Below, piece by piece: positions 26,529 to 36,255 of a stretch of 64,000 bases of DNA. A program made the translations under genes and the position numbers. Location: contig OZ242345.1 of the NCBI GenBank assembly GCA_965208605.1, positions 1,984,001 to 2,048,000 on the forward strand. Reading direction: 5' to 3'. The notes under the pieces are model-generated. The model was not told the DNA's origin, did no database searches, and worked only from the letters and a program-made list of their open reading frames with translations. Each line of letters opens with the position of its first letter. Position 1 is the first letter of the stretch. This DNA is from UBA9659 sp965208605 (lineage in GTDB: Bacteria; Pseudomonadota; Gammaproteobacteria; Pseudomonadales; Azotimanducaceae).

Positions 26529-27977
26529 TTACTTCCGCCAGAACATGGCACTAAACAGCACCAGTAGTGTAAATATCTCCAAACGCCCCAGTATCATGCC
26601 CAGGCTGAGCAGTATTTTTGCGGTGTCTGTGATGTCTTGATAATGGTGGGTCACATCGCCCATGCCAGGTCCCAGATTGTTGACGGTGGCACCCACAGCG
26701 GAGAAGGCAGTTAAAAAATCCATCCCCGTGGCGAGCAGTGCCAGCTGCATGAAGACAATGACGACCGTATAGATTGCAAAGAAACCCCAGACAGCATCAA
26801 TCACCCGGTCGGACATCTGCCGACGATTCACTTTGATGGGGAAGATGGCTTGCGGATGAATAAGGCGATAGATCTCACGTATTGCCTGCTTATAGATCAA
26901 CAAGACTCGAATAATTTTCATACCGCCACCGGTTGACCCAGCGCAAGCACCCGCAAAGGCACCAAAAAACAAGAGGAAGGGCAGCATATAGGGCCAGACC
27001 GTATAATCCACAGTGGCGAAACCCGCGGTGGTGAAAATAGATACCACTTCAAACATGGCAAGCCGGATGGACTCGCCGGAACTATAGATGCCCTCCCACC
27101 AGAGAACCCCCGCGACGACAACCGTGGCGAGTAGCAGAAACGACAGATAGAGCTTCGCCTCATCATCCTGAAAGTAGTGCTTTATTGAGCGCGCCTTGAT
27201 GGCGAAAAAATGCAAACCAAAATTCATGCCCGCAAGCACCATAAAAATAGTGGCTACCACCTCAATAGTCGGCGAATTAAAATATCCGATGCTGGCATCG
27301 TGAGTGGAGAAGCCCCCTATAGCGATGGTGGAGAAGCTGTGACACAGGGCATCAAACCAACTCATGCCAGCAAGCCAATAGGCAAGGCCGCAAAATAGCG
27401 TCAACCCCACATAGATGGACCAGAGTGCCAGGGCCGTGTGCTTTATGCGCGGGGTCAACTTGCTGTCTTTCATGGGTCCTGGGGTTTCCGCACGGTACAG
27501 CTGCATACCCCCAATGCCGAGCATCGGCATGATGGCAACGGCAAGGACGATAATGCCCATGCCTCCCAGCCATTGCAGTTGTTGCCGGTAGTAGAGGATG
27601 GATTGAGGCAGCTCATCTATGCCGACCAGCACCGTAGCACCGGTGGTGGTCAAGCCAGAGAAGGACTCAAAAATGGCATCGGGCAGGGATATCGCCACGC
27701 CGCCCTCAACATAAAATGGAATAGCCCCGAAACTGCCCAGTGCCAAGTAGAAGAGTACCGTAACGAGAAACCCGTCTTTGGTTCTCATTTCCGCATTGGC
27801 ACGGCGGAATACGAGCCAAAGCACAAAGCCAGTGGTAAAGGTGATGAAGAAAGCACGGACAAAGACCCCCGCGACGCCATCATCGTAGATATAGGAAAAG
27901 ACAATAGGCAACAAGAGGGTGACACTAAATAGCATCAACAGACTACCCAGTATCCTGAATGCAATATGGAAATCCAT
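26529..27977 (-). CDS. trkH: Trk potassium uptake protein TrkH
   Basis: Membrane subunit of the Trk K+ uptake system. The 482-residue product has the four pore-loop repeats, recognisable in SFSGLTTTGATVLVG, HSFSTIAIGGFSTHD, SIFTTAGFATVDY and FSAVGATVNNLGPGMGD, each with the filter glycine. It lies 15 nt downstream of trkA on the same strand, so the two subunits are co-expressed. Confidence 0.96.
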   Translation of the reverse strand: MDFHIAFRILGSLLMLFSVTLLLPIVFSYIYDDGVAGVFVRAFFITFTTGFVLWLVFRRANAEMRTKDGFLVTVLFYLALGSFGAIPFYVEGGVAISLPDAIFESFSGLTTTGATVLVGIDELPQSILYYRQQLQWLGGMGIIVLAVAIMPMLGIGGMQLYRAETPGPMKDSKLTPRIKHTALALWSIYVGLTLFCGLAYWLAGMSWFDALCHSFSTIAIGGFSTHDASIGYFNSPTIEVVATIFMVLAGMNFGLHFFAIKARSIKHYFQDDEAKLYLSFLLLATVVVAGVLWWEGIYSSGESIRLAMFEVVSIFTTAGFATVDYTVWPYMLPFLLFFGAFAGACAGSTGGGMKIIRVLLIYKQAIREIYRLIHPQAIFPIKVNRRQMSDRVIDAVWGFFAIYTVVIVFMQLALLATGMDFLTAFSAVGATVNNLGPGMGDVTHHYQDITDTAKILLSLGMILGRLEIFTLLVLFSAMFWRK

Positions 27978-27992
27978 GCCTTCCCTAAGCCA

Positions 27993-29366
27993 CTAAAAGA
28001 AAGAGATGGGAGTCTGGAACAATGCCTCTACATCCTTGATCTGTTTTTTATCGACCAGGAAGAGCAGCAGATGGTCGTCGGGCTTTACGACCACATCATC
28101 ATAGTTAATCAGCACCTGATTGCCGCGCACAATGGCGCCTATGTTAGTGCCCGGTGGCAGCTTAATGTCATCCACCTGCTTGCCGATCACATTGGAAACA
28201 GACGCATCGCCGTGGGCTATGGCTTCAATGGCTTCGGCGGCACCCCGACGCAATGAATGTACCTGCACCACATCGCCGCGCCTGATATGCGTCAGTATCG
28301 CACCCAGAGTTGCCTGCTGTGGCGAGACGACTACATCAATGTCCCCACCTTCAATCAGGTCAACATAGGCGGGATTATTGATCAGGGTGATGACCTTCCT
28401 CGCCCCCAGGCTCTTTGCCAGCAGAGAAGACATGATGTTGGCTTCGTCATCGTTGGTGATCGCGCAGAAGACGTCCGCGTTTTCAATACTTTCCTCCAGG
28501 AGTAGCCCACGGTCGGACGCATCACCCATCAATACGATAGTGTTGTTGAGCTTTTCCGATAATTCCTGACAGCGTTGTCGGCTCCGTTCAATAATTCGGA
28601 CGCCGTATTTCTTCTCTATCCGTTGCGCCAGATACTCCCCCACATGCCCACCGCCAGCAATCACAATGCGTTTGTTGGGTCTTTCCGCCTGGCGCATTTC
28701 CGACATTACTTTTTTAATCTCGTTGCTGGCAGCAATAAAGAAGACCTCGTCACCGGCTTCAATGACGGTGTCCCCCCGGGGAATAATGGGGCTGTTTTTT
28801 CTGAAAATCGCGGCCACCCGGGTTTTTATCCGGGGCATGTGGTCCCGTATGTAGCGCAGTTCTTGATTCGCCAGGGGACCATCAGGATGCGCCTTAATGC
28901 AGACCAGTTGCGCCTTGCCCGCTGCAAAGTCCATCACTTGCAAAGCACCGGGATTATCAATCAAACGTTTGATGTTGTGCATGACAATTTCTTCCGGGCT
29001 CACGATCACATCAACCGGCATGTCAACGTCTCGGAAAATACCCTGGCCATGCACATACGCGCGCGACCTTACCCGGGCGATTTTAATCGGTGTTCTGAAC
29101 AGCGTGTGCGCCACCTGACAAGCCACCATGTTGACTTCATCACTGTTGGTAACGGCAATCAGCAGGTCAGCATCTTCGGCGCCCGCTTGACGCAGCACAT
29201 CAGGATGAGCACCCATCCCCACGACAGTCCCGATATCAAATCGGTCTTGCAACTCTCTTAGCCGATCCGTGTCGGTGTCAACCAGGGTGATGTCGCTGGC
29301 TTCGCTGGCAAGATTTTGCGCCAGGTTGCCCCCGACCTCACCGGCACCAAGAATGATGATTTTCAT
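27993..29366 (-). CDS. trkA: Trk potassium uptake regulatory protein TrkA
   Basis: Cytoplasmic NAD(H)-binding subunit that gates TrkH. From ATG 29366 (MKIIILGAGEVGGNLAQNLA) there are two RCK-N Rossmann repeats (GAGEVG at residue 7 and IAGGGHVGEYLAQRI mid-protein), each with an RCK-C domain. Length is 457 residues, standard. The start overlaps the rsmB stop by 4 nt. The longer frame from 29480 runs into rsmB and is not used. Confidence 0.96.
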   Translation of the reverse strand: MKIIILGAGEVGGNLAQNLASEASDITLVDTDTDRLRELQDRFDIGTVVGMGAHPDVLRQAGAEDADLLIAVTNSDEVNMVACQVAHTLFRTPIKIARVRSRAYVHGQGIFRDVDMPVDVIVSPEEIVMHNIKRLIDNPGALQVMDFAAGKAQLVCIKAHPDGPLANQELRYIRDHMPRIKTRVAAIFRKNSPIIPRGDTVIEAGDEVFFIAASNEIKKVMSEMRQAERPNKRIVIAGGGHVGEYLAQRIEKKYGVRIIERSRQRCQELSEKLNNTIVLMGDASDRGLLLEESIENADVFCAITNDDEANIMSSLLAKSLGARKVITLINNPAYVDLIEGGDIDVVVSPQQATLGAILTHIRRGDVVQVHSLRRGAAEAIEAIAHGDASVSNVIGKQVDDIKLPPGTNIGAIVRGNQVLINYDDVVVKPDDHLLLFLVDKKQIKDVEALFQTPISFF

Positions 29367-30754
29367 GGCCGAGGCCGCTGAGCATGGGATGCTTCCTGTG
29401 TTTTGGTGATACGCGAGTAGAAAAATCCATCGTGCTGCTTGAGGGTTGGGAATAATTGCAAACCGGTTTCGGTCATACAATATGCGGCACTAGAGGGGGC
29501 AACCGCCAAAGCAACAGGGAGCAGACTAGCATCCGACCTGGATGCCAATAACCAGCGCAGGATCTGGTCATTTTCATCCGGAAGGATGGAACAGGTCGCG
29601 TAAAGCAGTTCTCCATCAGTTTTTAACAAATCAAAAGCCTTGTTCAAGAGCCCCCGCTGAATAGTCCCTAGCTTATCAATATCGGCTTGCTTGCGCAGTA
29701 ATTTAATGTCTGGGTGGCGGCGGATGATACCCGTACCCGAGCAAGGTACATCCAAGAGGATACGGTCAAAAGTTGTTCCTGGATTATAGTCTTCCAAAGC
29801 AGTGTTGAGCAGTTCACAGCTGAGTTCAAGCCGCTCCAGATTGTCCTGGATTTTTTTGAGGCGCTGGGGATGTTTGTCGATGGCAACCAGATGTATATCG
29901 GGCTCGGATTCCAGAAGGTGACCGGTCTTACCGCCAGGGGCAGCACAGGCATCCAGCACTGTCAGACCAGGAACGAGATTCATCAGGCTGGCTGCTAGTT
30001 GCGGTGCTTCGTCCTGGACGCTGACCAGCCCCTGCTTGAAGCCGGGCAAGTCATCCACCGGCATGGCGGTGCTTAAGGTGATTGCCGTACTCGCCAGTGT
30101 GCCCGGCTGGAAACATATCGCCGCTTGTTGGAGCAGCTTCTCATAAGCATGCCGGGTGGTTTTGTGATTGTTGACCCTGAGGGTTAAGGGTCCCTGCGCA
30201 TTGTTGCACTGGAAGATCTCGGGATGCTGGGGCCAGGCATTTGTCAACGCGGTGATCAACCAGGCGGGGTGATTCAACTCGGCCTCTGTTTTTTGAGACA
30301 TGTTAGCCATGTCGGAAAAGTCATCACCGCTTGCTGTTGCTGCCGGGATTTTCTTATCTCGAATGTATTGCCGCAACACACCATTCACCAGTGCTTTTGC
30401 CCAGGGTTTCTGGAGCCTAAGGACCGCTTCCACCGCGGCGTTCACACTCGCGTATGCAGGCCGATTAAGCGCAATGATGCTGTATATCCCGGCAAGCAGT
30501 AGGAGTTCCAAGTCAAGATGCTTGGGCGGTAATGGTTTGTCTAGCAGTTGGCGCAGGGCTTCGTCCAGCGCATAGTATTGCCGAATGACGCCATAGCAGA
30601 TCTGCCGCACCAGCGGGGTGATATTGCCCTCGGGCGGGTCGCGGCGGCTGGTGACCGGCGGCTCGGTAAACATATCGTCCAGGTGTTTGCGGTGTTTCAG
30701 AACACCCATCAAACACCGGACTACCTCAGGATATTCTTGGGCGGGGTGCTGCAT
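29363..30754 (-). CDS. rsmB: 16S rRNA (cytosine967-C5)-methyltransferase RsmB
   Basis: SAM-dependent methylation of C967 in 16S rRNA. The N-terminal NusB-like domain covers about residues 1-160. The methyltransferase domain has VLDACAAPGGKTGHLLE (SAM site), DRILLDVPCSGTGIIRRHPD with the PCxGTG Cys, and the nucleophile in LLYATCSILPDEND. At 463 residues it is slightly longer than the E. coli protein (429), mainly in the NusB-like part. It lies in the def-fmt-rsmB-trkA-trkH cluster, 8 nt after fmt. Confidence 0.95.
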   Translation of the reverse strand: MQHPAQEYPEVVRCLMGVLKHRKHLDDMFTEPPVTSRRDPPEGNITPLVRQICYGVIRQYYALDEALRQLLDKPLPPKHLDLELLLLAGIYSIIALNRPAYASVNAAVEAVLRLQKPWAKALVNGVLRQYIRDKKIPAATASGDDFSDMANMSQKTEAELNHPAWLITALTNAWPQHPEIFQCNNAQGPLTLRVNNHKTTRHAYEKLLQQAAICFQPGTLASTAITLSTAMPVDDLPGFKQGLVSVQDEAPQLAASLMNLVPGLTVLDACAAPGGKTGHLLESEPDIHLVAIDKHPQRLKKIQDNLERLELSCELLNTALEDYNPGTTFDRILLDVPCSGTGIIRRHPDIKLLRKQADIDKLGTIQRGLLNKAFDLLKTDGELLYATCSILPDENDQILRWLLASRSDASLLPVALAVAPSSAAYCMTETGLQLFPTLKQHDGFFYSRITKTQEASHAQRPRP

Positions 30755-30762
30755 GACTTGAG

Positions 30763-31764
30763 TTAGGGGCTTTTGATTTGGGGGCTGGGATGAAGAGCCC
30801 CCTGCTTGACAAAGCAGGCGCCGGGGTAGATGAGGTCTTTTCTTGCATTCAGAAGCTCTCTGCCAGTCAAGACTCCGCCCTTGCCGATGGGCAGTTGGAT
30901 ACCGGTAATGAGCAGTGCCCCGACATTCAGGGCAACGGCACAGCCCTGCCCGGTGACTGAGAGGACTTCCCCCGGTGTTTTGTTATGCACCCAATCTTTG
31001 AGGACTGCCCGATGAATCCGCACCCGTAGCGGGTCAGCCTTCTGTTGCTGTGCGTTGCTTTGCTCGAGATAGGCATAAGCCATAGGCGTCGGATTAAAGG
31101 CGCGGATCTGCCGGTCAATCTGCTGAGGTGCCGCCTCCCAGTCAAGCAAGGCTTCCTGAGGCATAATCTTGTGGGCATAGGTCGCGCCCGCTGCGGGCTG
31201 AGGCCGTGCCTTGACTTGCCCCCCGGGTAGCTGAGGCAGGACCTTGAGCAATAACCTGACACCCAGGTCCGCCAGGCGACCTTGGAGTGACCGGCTGGTG
31301 TCATCAGGTTCAATAGGTACCGCCTCAGCGACCAGCATATCGCCCGTATCAATGCCGGCATCCAGCTGAATAATGGTGATGCCGGTCTGGGTATCGCCAG
31401 CCAGCAGAGCCCGTTGTATGGGTGCGGCACCACGCCATGCGGGCAGGAGGGAAGCATGCACATTAATGCAACCCGCGGGGAACCATTCCAAGAGGGGTCT
31501 CCCTAAAATCTGCCCATAGGCAACCACTATCATGGCCTCGGCCGGGTATGCCTTGAGGTCGGCAGGGCTTAGTTTTTCTGGCTGCAAGAGAGGTAGATTA
31601 AAAGTCTGGGCGAGGCGTTTGACTGGACTCGGGACAAGTTGATTACCCCGTTTGCCGGGCTTGTCTGGCTGGGTGATGACCGCAACCACCTGATGCTCAC
31701 TGTCAATCAAGGCTTCCAGATGTCTGGCGGCGAAGCCCGGCGTACCCGCAAAAACAATATTCAA
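30763..31764 (-). CDS. fmt: Methionyl-tRNA formyltransferase
   Basis: Formylates initiator Met-tRNA. I choose the TTG at 31764 (NIVFAGTPGFAARHLEAL follows) one base after the def stop; the frame continues upstream through def to 32022 but family homology begins here. An AGGG lies 5 nt before the TTG. SLLPAWRGAAPIQRALLAGD and TGITIIQLDAGIDTGDML are the formyl-folate site motifs. Length is 333 residues. A TTG start and near-overlap suggest coupled, reduced translation relative to def. Confidence 0.95.
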   Translation of the reverse strand: MNIVFAGTPGFAARHLEALIDSEHQVVAVITQPDKPGKRGNQLVPSPVKRLAQTFNLPLLQPEKLSPADLKAYPAEAMIVVAYGQILGRPLLEWFPAGCINVHASLLPAWRGAAPIQRALLAGDTQTGITIIQLDAGIDTGDMLVAEAVPIEPDDTSRSLQGRLADLGVRLLLKVLPQLPGGQVKARPQPAAGATYAHKIMPQEALLDWEAAPQQIDRQIRAFNPTPMAYAYLEQSNAQQQKADPLRVRIHRAVLKDWVHNKTPGEVLSVTGQGCAVALNVGALLITGIQLPIGKGGVLTGRELLNARKDLIYPGACFVKQGALHPSPQIKSP

Positions 31765-31765
31765 C

Positions 31766-32275
31766 TTAACCCTGTGCCTGTTGTTTCTGAAGTTTGAGCA
31801 GCTTTTTTCGAATGAGTTGCCGTTTTGCGCTGGAGAGATAGTCCACGAAGAGATTACCCTCCAGATGATCCATTTCATGCTGGATACAAACCGCCAGGAT
31901 GTCACTTGCCTCCATAGTGAATGTTTCCCCAGCACGGTTGAGGGCTTCAATCTGAATCTCTGCATTACGGGTAACCGGTTCATAAAAGCCAGGCACGGAC
32001 AGGCAACCTTCCAGAGTTTCAATTTCCCCCGCGCCTGCCTTGAGCTGGGGATTGATCAAGAGTAGCGGCTGGTCTTTGGTCTCAGACACATCCAGCACAA
32101 TCAGCCGTTGGTGAAAATTGACCTGGGGCCCGGCAAGACCAATCCCAGGCGCCGCATACATGGTGGCTAACATACGGTCAGCCAGGGCGATCAACTTGCC
32201 GTTCACCTCAGGCACCGGCTTAGCAAGGGTGCGTAGCCGCGGATCGGGGAATTCCAGTATTTCCAAAGGTTCCAT
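31766..32275 (-). CDS. def: Peptide deformylase
   Basis: Fe/Zn hydrolase that removes the N-formyl group from new proteins. The three family motifs are present: GIGLAGPQ (44-51), EGCLS (89-93, Cys metal ligand) and QHEMDH (132-137, metal ligands His133 and His137). The protein has 169 residues. It is first in the def-fmt-rsmB-trkA-trkH cluster and divergent from dprA, as in many gammaproteobacteria. Confidence 0.97.
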   Translation of the reverse strand: MEPLEILEFPDPRLRTLAKPVPEVNGKLIALADRMLATMYAAPGIGLAGPQVNFHQRLIVLDVSETKDQPLLLINPQLKAGAGEIETLEGCLSVPGFYEPVTRNAEIQIEALNRAGETFTMEASDILAVCIQHEMDHLEGNLFVDYLSSAKRQLIRKKLLKLQKQQAQG

Positions 32276-32305
32276 TGATGCTATTGACCTGGTTGCTCTT
32301 ACCGT

Positions 32306-32333
32306 GGCTCTTAAATCAGGGCTCTTAAATCAG
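32306..32333. repeat. 14-bp tandem duplication
   Basis: Two perfect copies of ggctcttaaatcag, 30 nt upstream of def, in the def-dprA divergent spacer. Confidence 0.85.
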
Positions 32334-32342
32334 GGTTCGCCC

Positions 32343-32375
32343 CGCCGTCATTCTCGCCGCCAGGCGGGAATCCAG
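32343..32375. repeat. Short palindromic repeat copy
   Basis: cgccgtcattctcg, inner ccgccaggcgg and gaatccag: a compact member of the dispersed family. The remaining spacer 32376-32609 shows no gene and presumably holds the divergent def and dprA promoters. Confidence 0.7.
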
Positions 32376-32609
32376 TGAACTATGTCGTCACCAGTCGCTT
32401 GTCAACCAGCTGCTTGTTCTTAATTATAGTTCTTAATGCGCATTGTACGCCTTTGTCGGTGCTATCCGCCACAAACAGACAGCCAGGTGTCGTCAAGGCG
32501 CACACAGCATCTAGCCGATCACGGTGCCCGATATGAGACATTCCCGGTTAAAGCCTCTGCTAGAGAAAGACTAGCCTATGGGAATCCCACTTCTCATGCA
32601 GGAATCTAA

Positions 32610-33752
32610 TTGGCTACCAACGACTTTTATTTGCTCGCGCTCTTCCGGCTCTTGGCAGATCATCCCCGTGCCATGGCTCGTCTGCTGGAGCAGTTTCACA
32701 CCCCTGAGAATGTTTTCCAAAACGCCACTTGGCAGGATTTGGCAAGGGCGGGATTGAGACAAGCCTTTAGCCCAAAGTCTCGGCTGGACTCTGCCCTCGG
32801 CGAGGCAGTTGAGCGAGATTTACGATGGCTGGAAGCACCAGACCATCATCTGCTCCGGGGTACACAAGACGAGGCCTATCCCCAACTACTGGCACAGATT
32901 TACGACCCGCCATGCGTGTTGTTTGCGGCGGGCAATATAGCCGCGACTGGTGCAGGTGCGGCGGGTCAAGCACCAACTTATGTCGCCATAGTGGGAAGCC
33001 GTAACGCCAGCCGTTATGGACTACAACAGGCACGTACCATCGCGGAAGAGTTGACGGGCTGCGGGGTGACAGTCGTTAGTGGGCTTGCGCTGGGCATTGA
33101 TAGTGCGGCGCATGCGGGTGCTCTTGATACACAGGGCAGTACACTTGCCATCCTCGGCACGGGCTGTGATGAGATTTATCCAAGGCGACATAAAGGGCTG
33201 GCGGAAAGAATCATGGAAAAGGGGCTAGTGATTAGTGAGTTCCCACTTGGTACTGGCGTGTATCCGAGTAACTTCCCACGGCGGAATCGAGTGATTACTG
33301 GTATGTCAAAAGCCACCTTGGTGATTGAGGCGGCACTCAAGAGTGGCTCTTTAATTTCCGCGCAACTGGCGATGAATGAGGGGCGAGAAGTGATGGCGCT
33401 ACCCGGTCTGGTAACCAGCAAATATGCCCGGGGTTGCCATAAGCTGATCAAGGACGGCGCAGGCCTGATTGAGAAGAGTGAAGACCTTCTCAATGAGTTG
33501 GGGATTGCCACAGTACCTGCCGCGAGACCCCGGCAACAATTGGATGAGTTGCAGCGCCGAGTGATTGAGTCCCTGGCACAAGAAGCAAAATCGGCGGATA
33601 TACTGGCTCAGGAAATCAGTATTGATATATCGGAGTTGTTGGTTTCTCTCATCGGGCTTGAAATTCTCGGTTTAGTCTACTCCGATTGCGGCCTCTACGG
33701 ACTTGCTATATCTGGTGTTCAGGGGGCGGGGGCTGGCGCTGAATCAGGGTGA
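32610..33752 (+). CDS. dprA: DNA-processing protein DprA
   Basis: RecA loader for single-stranded DNA during natural transformation. The start is TTG at 32610 with AGGA 6 nt upstream; the nearby ATG at 32596 is out of frame. The Rossmann-like core shows VAIVGSRNASRYGLQQARTI, VSGLALGIDSAAHAGALDTQ, GTGCDEIYPRRHKGLAE, FPRRNRVITGMSKATLVIE and SGSLISAQLAMNEGREVMAL. A C-terminal winged-helix follows. Length 380. Presence of intact dprA is compatible with competence, but no other competence gene is in view. Confidence 0.94.
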   Translation: MATNDFYLLALFRLLADHPRAMARLLEQFHTPENVFQNATWQDLARAGLRQAFSPKSRLDSALGEAVERDLRWLEAPDHHLLRGTQDEAYPQLLAQIYDPPCVLFAAGNIAATGAGAAGQAPTYVAIVGSRNASRYGLQQARTIAEELTGCGVTVVSGLALGIDSAAHAGALDTQGSTLAILGTGCDEIYPRRHKGLAERIMEKGLVISEFPLGTGVYPSNFPRRNRVITGMSKATLVIEAALKSGSLISAQLAMNEGREVMALPGLVTSKYARGCHKLIKDGAGLIEKSEDLLNELGIATVPAARPRQQLDELQRRVIESLAQEAKSADILAQEISIDISELLVSLIGLEILGLVYSDCGLYGLAISGVQGAGAGAESG

Positions 33753-33805
33753 TGTTAAAAAGTGATAAACTTCAGAGCAGAAAACCGCTTTCAGACGAGT
33801 AACTC

Positions 33806-34987
33806 ATGGCAAAGATAATAGTACCTATAGAGCCCGCCACTTTACGCTGGGCAAGAGAAGAGATGGGCTTAGATTTGCAACAGGCCGCAGATAAAATGAA
33901 AAAGCCTGTTGAGCAACTTCGCGCTTGGGAATCCGGCACACAGGGCATTAGGCTTAGCGATGCGCGGACATTGGCTGAGAAATATAAAGTTTCAATACAA
34001 CTTCTTTATCTGAAAAAAATCCCCGACGAATGGAGGATGGAAAAACCCAAAGATTTTCGCCGTGAGAATCGTCAAGAAGCGTACAGTTATCAATTATGCA
34101 TGGCGATACGAGATGCGCGTATACGACAATCTTGGATGCGCGAGTATCTGAAAGATGAAAACGAAAAACCTTTGGACTGGGTGGGCTCATTCTCGGGGCA
34201 GAGCAACATAACGCGCATTGCTAATTGGGTCTTGCAATGGTTGAACATTGATAGACAAAAAATCGCAGATTTTACAGATGACAAAGGAGCTTTATCTTAT
34301 TGGATAGAAAAATTTGAAGACAAGGGCATTATTGTCTCAACCAACGGCACCCACGCGGCGCACAAAATTGCTCATGCCGAATATAGTGGACTAGTGCTTT
34401 ACGACAACTACGCGCCTTTAATCCTTCTCAACCCTATAGACAGTCCCGCACGGCGCATTTTTACGCTGATTCATGAATTGGCACACCTGTTACTGGATAA
34501 TACTAGTGGTGTCTCACAAATTGATTTTAGACAGCAAGATACTAGCCTGATAGAAACGAAGTGTAATCGCATTGCATCTATGGTGCTTATCAATAATGCA
34601 GAGATTCGCTCTCAATGGGATGAGAAGGAAAATATTGAAGTAAACATTCGCGCACTGGTTTCTAATCTCAAAATAAGCCACAGCGCGATCGTTGTTAAAT
34701 TAAAAGAACTGGGTTTTATTGATCAAACAAGATTGGATGCTTTGCTTGATGAGTATCATCGGCTCTATTTTGAAACACAAGCAAATAGAAGTAATAGTGG
34801 CAGAAGTGTTCCTGACAAAAACGTGCTTGACCGTTGTGGCACATTACTCACAAAAAGAGTACTAGCTGCCTATGAGCAAGGCAGTATTAACGCTACTGAA
34901 ATTTATGATGTTTTGGGTATAAAACTTCAGCACCTTGGCAAATTATCAAAGAGAATAGAATTTCCGCTACATAGGTGGATTGCGTGA
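33806..34987 (+). CDS. HTH XRE / ImmA-IrrE family metallopeptidase
   Basis: A 393-residue protein. It has an N-terminal XRE-type helix-turn-helix (about residues 12-65: LDLQQAADKMKKPVEQLRAW). A C-terminal ImmA/IrrE zinc-peptidase domain carries HELAH at 223-227 (LIHELAHLLLD) and downstream ETKCNRIASMVLI. This two-domain type (COG2856) is a recognised partner of DUF4411 PIN-like proteins, with the pair acting as a toxin-antitoxin-like module. The next gene overlaps its stop. The region is clearly richer in A+T than dprA, consistent with recent acquisition. Confidence 0.85.
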   Translation: MAKIIVPIEPATLRWAREEMGLDLQQAADKMKKPVEQLRAWESGTQGIRLSDARTLAEKYKVSIQLLYLKKIPDEWRMEKPKDFRRENRQEAYSYQLCMAIRDARIRQSWMREYLKDENEKPLDWVGSFSGQSNITRIANWVLQWLNIDRQKIADFTDDKGALSYWIEKFEDKGIIVSTNGTHAAHKIAHAEYSGLVLYDNYAPLILLNPIDSPARRIFTLIHELAHLLLDNTSGVSQIDFRQQDTSLIETKCNRIASMVLINNAEIRSQWDEKENIEVNIRALVSNLKISHSAIVVKLKELGFIDQTRLDALLDEYHRLYFETQANRSNSGRSVPDKNVLDRCGTLLTKRVLAAYEQGSINATEIYDVLGIKLQHLGKLSKRIEFPLHRWIA

Positions 34988-35466
34988 CCTATATGTTTGA
35001 TACCAGCGCGTTTATTGGCTGGTGGCATGAAATTTATCCTGTTGAAATTTTTGAAGATATTGCCAAACTCATCACAATAGACATTGAGACAAAAATTATC
35101 CAGTCGCCAGTAGAAGTAAGAGCAGAACTTGAAGAAAAATCAAATGACCCATTAACCCTATGGGTAAAAAAACAATCCAATTTATTTATTCCTACACAAC
35201 CAAAACTGCAAAATGATATTTCGAATATTGCAAATCAATATCCCAAATTAGTGAAACAACACAACAAGGTTAATGCAGACCCAGTAGTTGTTGCCTTGGC
35301 TCAAGTCTTCTCCGCAATCGTAGTAACACAAGAAAACCAGAAGAAGAAAAATAATATAGTGGCTTGTTGTCGCGGTATGAATATAGAATGTATTTCATTA
35401 ACCCAATATATTCGAAAACACCAACCAGAACTTGATGATATTAGAAAAGAATTGTGGGGTAATTAA
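34984..35466 (+). CDS. DUF4411 family PIN-like protein (putative toxin)
   Basis: About 160 residues beginning VTYMFDTSAFIGWWHEIYPV. The initial DTSxFI is the PIN-domain acidic residue, followed by an Asp in KVNADPVVVALAQ and a VVTQEN segment, the usual PIN pattern of dispersed acidic residues. I prefer the GTG at 34984, which overlaps the upstream TGA (GTGA); GTG 34975 and ATG 34993 are alternatives. Probably an RNase-like toxin paired with the upstream HTH-ImmA protein. A+T-rich. No terminator visible after it. Confidence 0.8.
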   Translation: MTYMFDTSAFIGWWHEIYPVEIFEDIAKLITIDIETKIIQSPVEVRAELEEKSNDPLTLWVKKQSNLFIPTQPKLQNDISNIANQYPKLVKQHNKVNADPVVVALAQVFSAIVVTQENQKKKNNIVACCRGMNIECISLTQYIRKHQPELDDIRKELWGN

Positions 35467-35612
35467 TGAAGGTTCAGATACTTTAAGGTATAGAAAATAC
35501 TCATAACTAATTGCTCTATAAATAAAAAACAAGTATGCCATTCGTTCTCTAATTTCGGAGGTCAATCACATTACTGCTTTGAGCGTTGATTATCCTTATT
35601 GGACATACTAGA

Positions 35613-35638
35613 ATTAACTGTAATTAACTAGTATTAAC
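35613..35638. promoter_or_regulatory. Three ATTAAC iterons at 10-bp spacing
   Basis: attaac begins at 35613, 35623 and 35633, one helical turn apart, ending 21 nt before the first ATG (35659) of the disrupted antitoxin. Helically phased repeats of this kind suit an autoregulatory operator of a toxin-antitoxin operon; function inferred. The rest of 35467-35658 is A+T-rich with no gene. Confidence 0.5.
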
Positions 35639-35658
35639 AATTTAAGTGGTAGTTAGCG

Positions 35659-36255
35659 ATGCTCACTGCACAAGACATAGAGATACTGCGCGATGCAGGT
35701 ATTGATAACCCTGATACGCTGGTAGCTGGTAGCCGCTACCGCCGCTTTCTTGCGGTTGCATCCGGTGCATGTGGTAGGCGCAGTTGAGAATGCGCTCTCT
35801 GAAGAAGAATAGTTGATGCTGGCGCGACACGGTGCCCAGGGCTTGCAAGGATCATTGACGGCTCAGTGCATACGAAATAATACCACCACCATCGCGGGCG
35901 AATACGCTCAAATGGTCAGTACCGCACTCAGTCAGAAAGCGACTGCCGAGCACTTATCGGTCAGTGCCAGCCGCGTTCGCCAGCGTATTGATCGGGGCTC
36001 GTTATATGCGTTGGAGTCCAAGCACGGCAGGGTGTGCCCCCGGTTTCAATTCAATGACGCATCTACGTTGCCTGGTTTGGAAAAATCTTAAAAATCATCG
36101 GTGAAGATGCGCATCCGGTCCTAGTGCAACGTTTCTTTCTCGTAGCCAATACGGATTTGGTGTCTGAGGTGACCGGCCAGACATTGAGTCCCCGCGATTG
36201 GTTGCTCGCGGGGCATGATGTTGAAGTGGTTTGCCGTTTGGCGAATGATATCTAG
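35659..36255 (+). pseudogene. Disrupted antitoxin of the RES module
   Basis: Three reading-frame pieces make one antitoxin-like protein. Piece 1 (35659-35787) starts MLTAQDIEILRDAGIDNPDT. Piece 2 (to a TAA at 36091) contains the helix-turn-helix TAEHLSVSASRVRQRIDRGS and a PRFQFND segment. Piece 3, in the frame of piece 1, reads ILKIIGEDAHPVLVQRFFLV and ends LSPRDWLLAGHDVEVVCRLA NDI. Such HTH plus LSPRxWLLxG proteins typically precede RES-domain toxins. The breaks are a frame change plus TAG (35810-35812) in the N-terminal third, and a one-base loss in a run of five A (36081-36085). Piece 3 stops exactly at the RES start. Confidence 0.65.
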
